Position numbers and translations under genes: made by a program. From Desulfurococcales archaeon (lineage in GTDB: Archaea > Thermoproteota > Thermoprotei_A > Sulfolobales > WAQK01), in NCBI GenBank assembly GCA_027016915.1, contig JALURJ010000300.1, forward strand, positions 1 through 8,137: 8,137 bases of DNA, given 5' to 3'. Positions 5,529 through 8,137 of this stretch are shown one piece after another. The notes under the pieces were generated by a model. It saw only the letters and a list, made by a program, of their open reading frames with translations, did not search any database and was not told the DNA's origin. The stretch's first letter is position 1. Each line of letters begins with the position of its first letter.

Positions 5529-6764
5529 TTGGCCATCGAAAGTAAATGGGTTTATGGAATAGTTTTTCTGATAATAGGACTAATCGTCGGTGCGGGATTG
5601 GGATATGGCCTGGCGCCCAAACCCACTGCGGCGGGAACAACAACCGTTACGGTAACCTCTACACATACGACAACTAAGACCGTCACCGCCGCAGGAGAGG
5701 AGATCCCCGAGAAGTATAGGAGCATTATGGCTCAGCTACCTGACTACTATCCGAGGGACTACTGGAAGATAATAGAGGCAGCCGAGAAGGAGGGGGAGGT
5801 GCTCGTATACTCCATAATGTCCGCGGAGAACTGGGCCCCCGTGATCGAGGAGTTCAATAAGCTGTACCCCTTCATCAAGGTCACAACCCTTGATCTGGGC
5901 AGCTATGAGGTCTTCGACCGCTACCTCTCCGAAGTGGCGGCGGGAGCCCCCTCGGCCGACATGATAATCTCTGCAGCTCCAGACGTGTTTCCTGAGTTCA
6001 TAAAAGAGAATGCTATGACCTATGTCTCCCCGGAGGCTATAAACTATCCAACCATCTTCATACTGGACTGGAAGCTCTACGTTTTCGATGCTACACCCTC
6101 CCTTATGGTTTATAACAAGATGCTGCTACCTGCTGACAAGGTGCCTAAGGGCTATGCCGACCTTGTGAGACTCATAAACGAGGACCCCGACTTCTGGAAG
6201 GGCAAGATAACGACCTATGACATCACTAAGTCTGCTTTCGGCTCCAACATGGCGTACTTCTTCATAAAGCGGTACGGAGACCAGGCTTGGCAGTGGCTTA
6301 AGGAGATAGCCAAGGCGGAGCCCGTAACCTACGCTTCAAGCGGCACCATGTGTGAGAAGATAGCGACGGGCGAGCACCTGCTAGGGTTCTTCGTCTCGAG
6401 GATGAGCCTCTGGCCAAGGCTCCAGAAGGCCCCGGAGATCTACGGCTACATATACCCCGAGGAGGGAGTGGTGGTCGCCATGAGGGCCGCCATGATAACG
6501 AAGACTGCGAAGCACCCTAACGCCGCTAAGCTCCTCCTGGACTTCATACTGTCGAAGAGGGGGCAGATAGCCTGGTCCAAGGGAGGCTTCACACCCGTGA
6601 GGCCCGACATAGTTAACGAGGTTGACTGGAGCCTGGAGCACCTCAAGAGAGAGGTTGGTGAGGATAGGATAATCTATTGGGAGTGGGCGCCCGAGATCAG
6701 GAACCCCGAGTTCGTGAAGCAGTTCCACGATAAGTACATGGCTGTGCTGAGAGGAGGAGGGTAA
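5529..6764 (+). CDS. ABC transporter extracellular substrate-binding protein, AfuA/FbpA-like
   Basis: A 411-residue binding protein of the periplasmic-binding type 2 group that includes ferric-iron, 2-aminoethylphosphonate and related importers. Residues 7-28 are hydrophobic and act as a signal peptide or membrane anchor; no lipobox Cys is present. Residues 32-55 are a Thr-rich linker (repeats such as TTTVTVTST and TTTKTVT), the usual crenarchaeal tether and probably glycosylated. The binding domain follows: EGEVLVYS about 88-95, the SADMIISAAPDVF region about 140-152, KGKITTYDITKSAFGSN about 222-238, SSGTMCEKIATGE about 270-282 and AKLLLDFILSKRGQIAW about 335-351. In ferric-binding members a Tyr-Tyr pair follows the GE motif; here the segment at 282-295 is EHLLGFFVSRMSLW with no Tyr, so iron is unlikely. 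The TTG start has a GGTGGG site and a matching promoter. The permease follows after 4 bases. Confidence 0.88.
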   Translation: MAIESKWVYGIVFLIIGLIVGAGLGYGLAPKPTAAGTTTVTVTSTHTTTKTVTAAGEEIPEKYRSIMAQLPDYYPRDYWKIIEAAEKEGEVLVYSIMSAENWAPVIEEFNKLYPFIKVTTLDLGSYEVFDRYLSEVAAGAPSADMIISAAPDVFPEFIKENAMTYVSPEAINYPTIFILDWKLYVFDATPSLMVYNKMLLPADKVPKGYADLVRLINEDPDFWKGKITTYDITKSAFGSNMAYFFIKRYGDQAWQWLKEIAKAEPVTYASSGTMCEKIATGEHLLGFFVSRMSLWPRLQKAPEIYGYIYPEEGVVVAMRAAMITKTAKHPNAAKLLLDFILSKRGQIAWSKGGFTPVRPDIVNEVDWSLEHLKREVGEDRIIYWEWAPEIRNPEFVKQFHDKYMAVLRGGG

Positions 6765-6768
6765 GGCT

Positions 6769-8137
6769 ATGTCCCTCTGGGATAGGCTCGTCCCAACCCT
6801 AACTTTTTTCTTAACCTCATTTCTCGTGCTTTTCCCCATAGGGGTGATCGTTTACCAGAGCTTCCTATCCGCGCCGCTCTACGACCCGGATGCCGTATTC
6901 ACCGTTGAGAAGTACAGTAAGATACTGAACGACCCTGTTTTCCGCGGGATCCTGTTCAACACCGTCGTAGTCGGGATACTTGCAGCTGCCGTGGCCGTGT
7001 CCATGGGAGTAATACTCGCCATAATAGTGGAGAGGACCGACGTACCGCTCAAGAACGTCATTAGGATGGCGGTCATACTCCCGATAATAATGCCCCTCAT
7101 AGTTGCCGCCGTGGCCTGGACGCTCATGTTCGGCCAGCACGGTTATATCACACTGCTTCTAAAGGACGCCTTGGGATTCACGCCGTGGAACATAAACACC
7201 CTGTGGGGCGTGGGTGTGGTTATAGGGCTGTACTACGCCCCTTACCCATTCCTCTTCGCATCCTCAGCCCTCTCACTCTCGAACCCCGAGTTGGAGGATG
7301 TTGCTAGGGCCTGCGGGGCGGGCGCTCTCAGGACAGTTCTTAAGATAACGATTCCGCTCCTGAAGCCTGTCATCATATACAGTGCGCTCCTGATATTCGT
7401 CATCGGGATTGAGCAGCTAAGCATTCCTCTGGTCCTGGGCTCCCCCTACGGCGTCGAGGTCATGATGACCTACCTATACGAGATCTCCATCAGGTCAGGG
7501 CTCAGGGACTGGCCAGCCGCCGGTGTCATATCGGTCGTAGTCCTAATGATAACCACCACCCTGATCTTCATACTCTCCAGATACGTGGGGGCGGAGAGGA
7601 AATACATCAGCGTCGGCGGGAAGGCCATAAAGCCCAGGCCCCTGAAGCTGGGCAAGTGGAAGGTCCCCGTGCTGGTATTCGTGGTGATCTACACACTTTT
7701 CACCACGATAATCCCCACGGCGGGCATAGTGATCAGGGCTTTTGTCAAAGTGCTCTCACCCCAGATAAGCCCGTTGAAGGTCCTAACCCTGTCCAACTTC
7801 GACTTCCTCCAGTACTCGGAGTACCTGATGTCCATACCCAACACGATCATAGTATCCGTGGTCGGAGCAACCCTGGGAACCCTCTACGCCCTCTACAACT
7901 CATCAACGGCTAAGAGGACCAAGTTCAAGCTTAGAGGGCTCCTCGAGCACCTAAGCCTATACCCCAGAGGAGTTCCCGGCCTGGTTCTGGGCATGGGGTT
8001 CCTCTGGATGTTCCTCCTCCTAAAGCCGCTGCAGCTGCTCAGACCGACGCTGGCCGCACTGGTCATAGCCTACATTGCACGCTACATACCCTACGGCTAC
8101 ACCTCCGTAACGCCAGCCCTGATGAGGATCTCCGAGG
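6769..8137 (+). CDS. ABC transporter permease, fused double-domain FbpB type (partial, runs off window)
   Basis: The reading frame is open from ATG 6769 to the end of the window: 456 codons, with the 3' end missing. It is an inner-membrane permease of the binding-protein-dependent family. The first half has about six hydrophobic segments, starting with residues 8-30, and carries the ATPase-contact EAA loop NPELEDVARACGAGALRTV (172-190) followed by the ITIPLLKPVI segment. A second set of membrane segments begins near residue 300 (after KWKVPVLVF). The frame is cut at ALMRISE, just before the expected second EAA loop. Two fused permease halves are the FbpB/SfuB layout, usually about 520-560 residues, so roughly 80-100 residues are missing. 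A GGAGGAGGG purine run ending 7 bases before the ATG is the ribosome-binding site, and only 4 bases separate it from the binding-protein gene. The ATPase gene would be expected downstream, outside the window. Confidence 0.9.
   Translation, partial: MSLWDRLVPTLTFFLTSFLVLFPIGVIVYQSFLSAPLYDPDAVFTVEKYSKILNDPVFRGILFNTVVVGILAAAVAVSMGVILAIIVERTDVPLKNVIRMAVILPIIMPLIVAAVAWTLMFGQHGYITLLLKDALGFTPWNINTLWGVGVVIGLYYAPYPFLFASSALSLSNPELEDVARACGAGALRTVLKITIPLLKPVIIYSALLIFVIGIEQLSIPLVLGSPYGVEVMMTYLYEISIRSGLRDWPAAGVISVVVLMITTTLIFILSRYVGAERKYISVGGKAIKPRPLKLGKWKVPVLVFVVIYTLFTTIIPTAGIVIRAFVKVLSPQISPLKVLTLSNFDFLQYSEYLMSIPNTIIVSVVGATLGTLYALYNSSTAKRTKFKLRGLLEHLSLYPRGVPGLVLGMGFLWMFLLLKPLQLLRPTLAALVIAYIARYIPYGYTSVTPALMRISE

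Noticed and set aside
6381..6839. A 152-residue minus-strand frame spanning the binding-protein/permease junction
   Set aside because: It is antisense to two recognisable ABC transporter genes and has no promoter or ribosome-binding site.
1..8137. CRISPR array, tRNA/rRNA gene, insertion sequence or prophage
   Set aside because: No regularly spaced repeats, no tRNA-like or rRNA blocks, no transposase-like protein and no terminal repeats were seen. The gaps between genes are all under 130 bp.

Overview
This window looks like chromosomal DNA from a hyperthermophilic crenarchaeon, most likely an Aeropyrum-like member of the Desulfurococcales. The evidence is direct but circumstantial. Genes are GC-rich and prefer AGG/AGA for Arg and ATA for Ile. 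AT-rich, archaeal-type TATA boxes sit about 40 bases before start codons. Shine-Dalgarno sites are of the GGAGGTGA/GGGGTG type. Non-ATG starts dominate: by my reading four TTG, two GTG and only two ATG, a bias known from Aeropyrum. The species call is an inference.

Layout: (1) 84-1277, plus strand, a secreted protein of unknown function. (2) A 91-bp convergent gap. (3) 3947 down to 1369, minus strand, a tight three-gene operon: an isocitrate lyase/PEP mutase superfamily enzyme, an AtuA-like (DUF1446) protein and a small DUF4387 protein. (4) A 123-bp divergent promoter region. (5) 4071-5435, plus strand, a two-gene operon: a 2[4Fe-4S] ferredoxin-domain protein with an extra C-terminal domain, then an unknown protein rich in conserved-looking Cys/His. 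(6) A 93-bp AT-rich spacer with a T tract and a clear promoter. (7) 5529 to the window end, plus strand, an ABC importer: an AfuA/FbpA-type substrate-binding protein and a fused double-domain FbpB-type permease that runs off the window.

How it may work together: the importer would bring in a small anion or organic acid. The divergent five-gene block looks like a catabolic module for a carboxylic acid, because DUF1446/DUF4387 proteins are linked to acyclic terpene and organic-acid catabolism in bacteria and the lyase-family enzyme cleaves C-C bonds of substituted malates or citrates. No substrate can be read from the sequence. The lyase has an intact metal site and catalytic Cys but lacks several substrate-recognition motifs of the known enzymes, and the binding protein lacks the usual ferric-iron tyrosine pair. 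The five-gene block is the best candidate here for an undescribed system.
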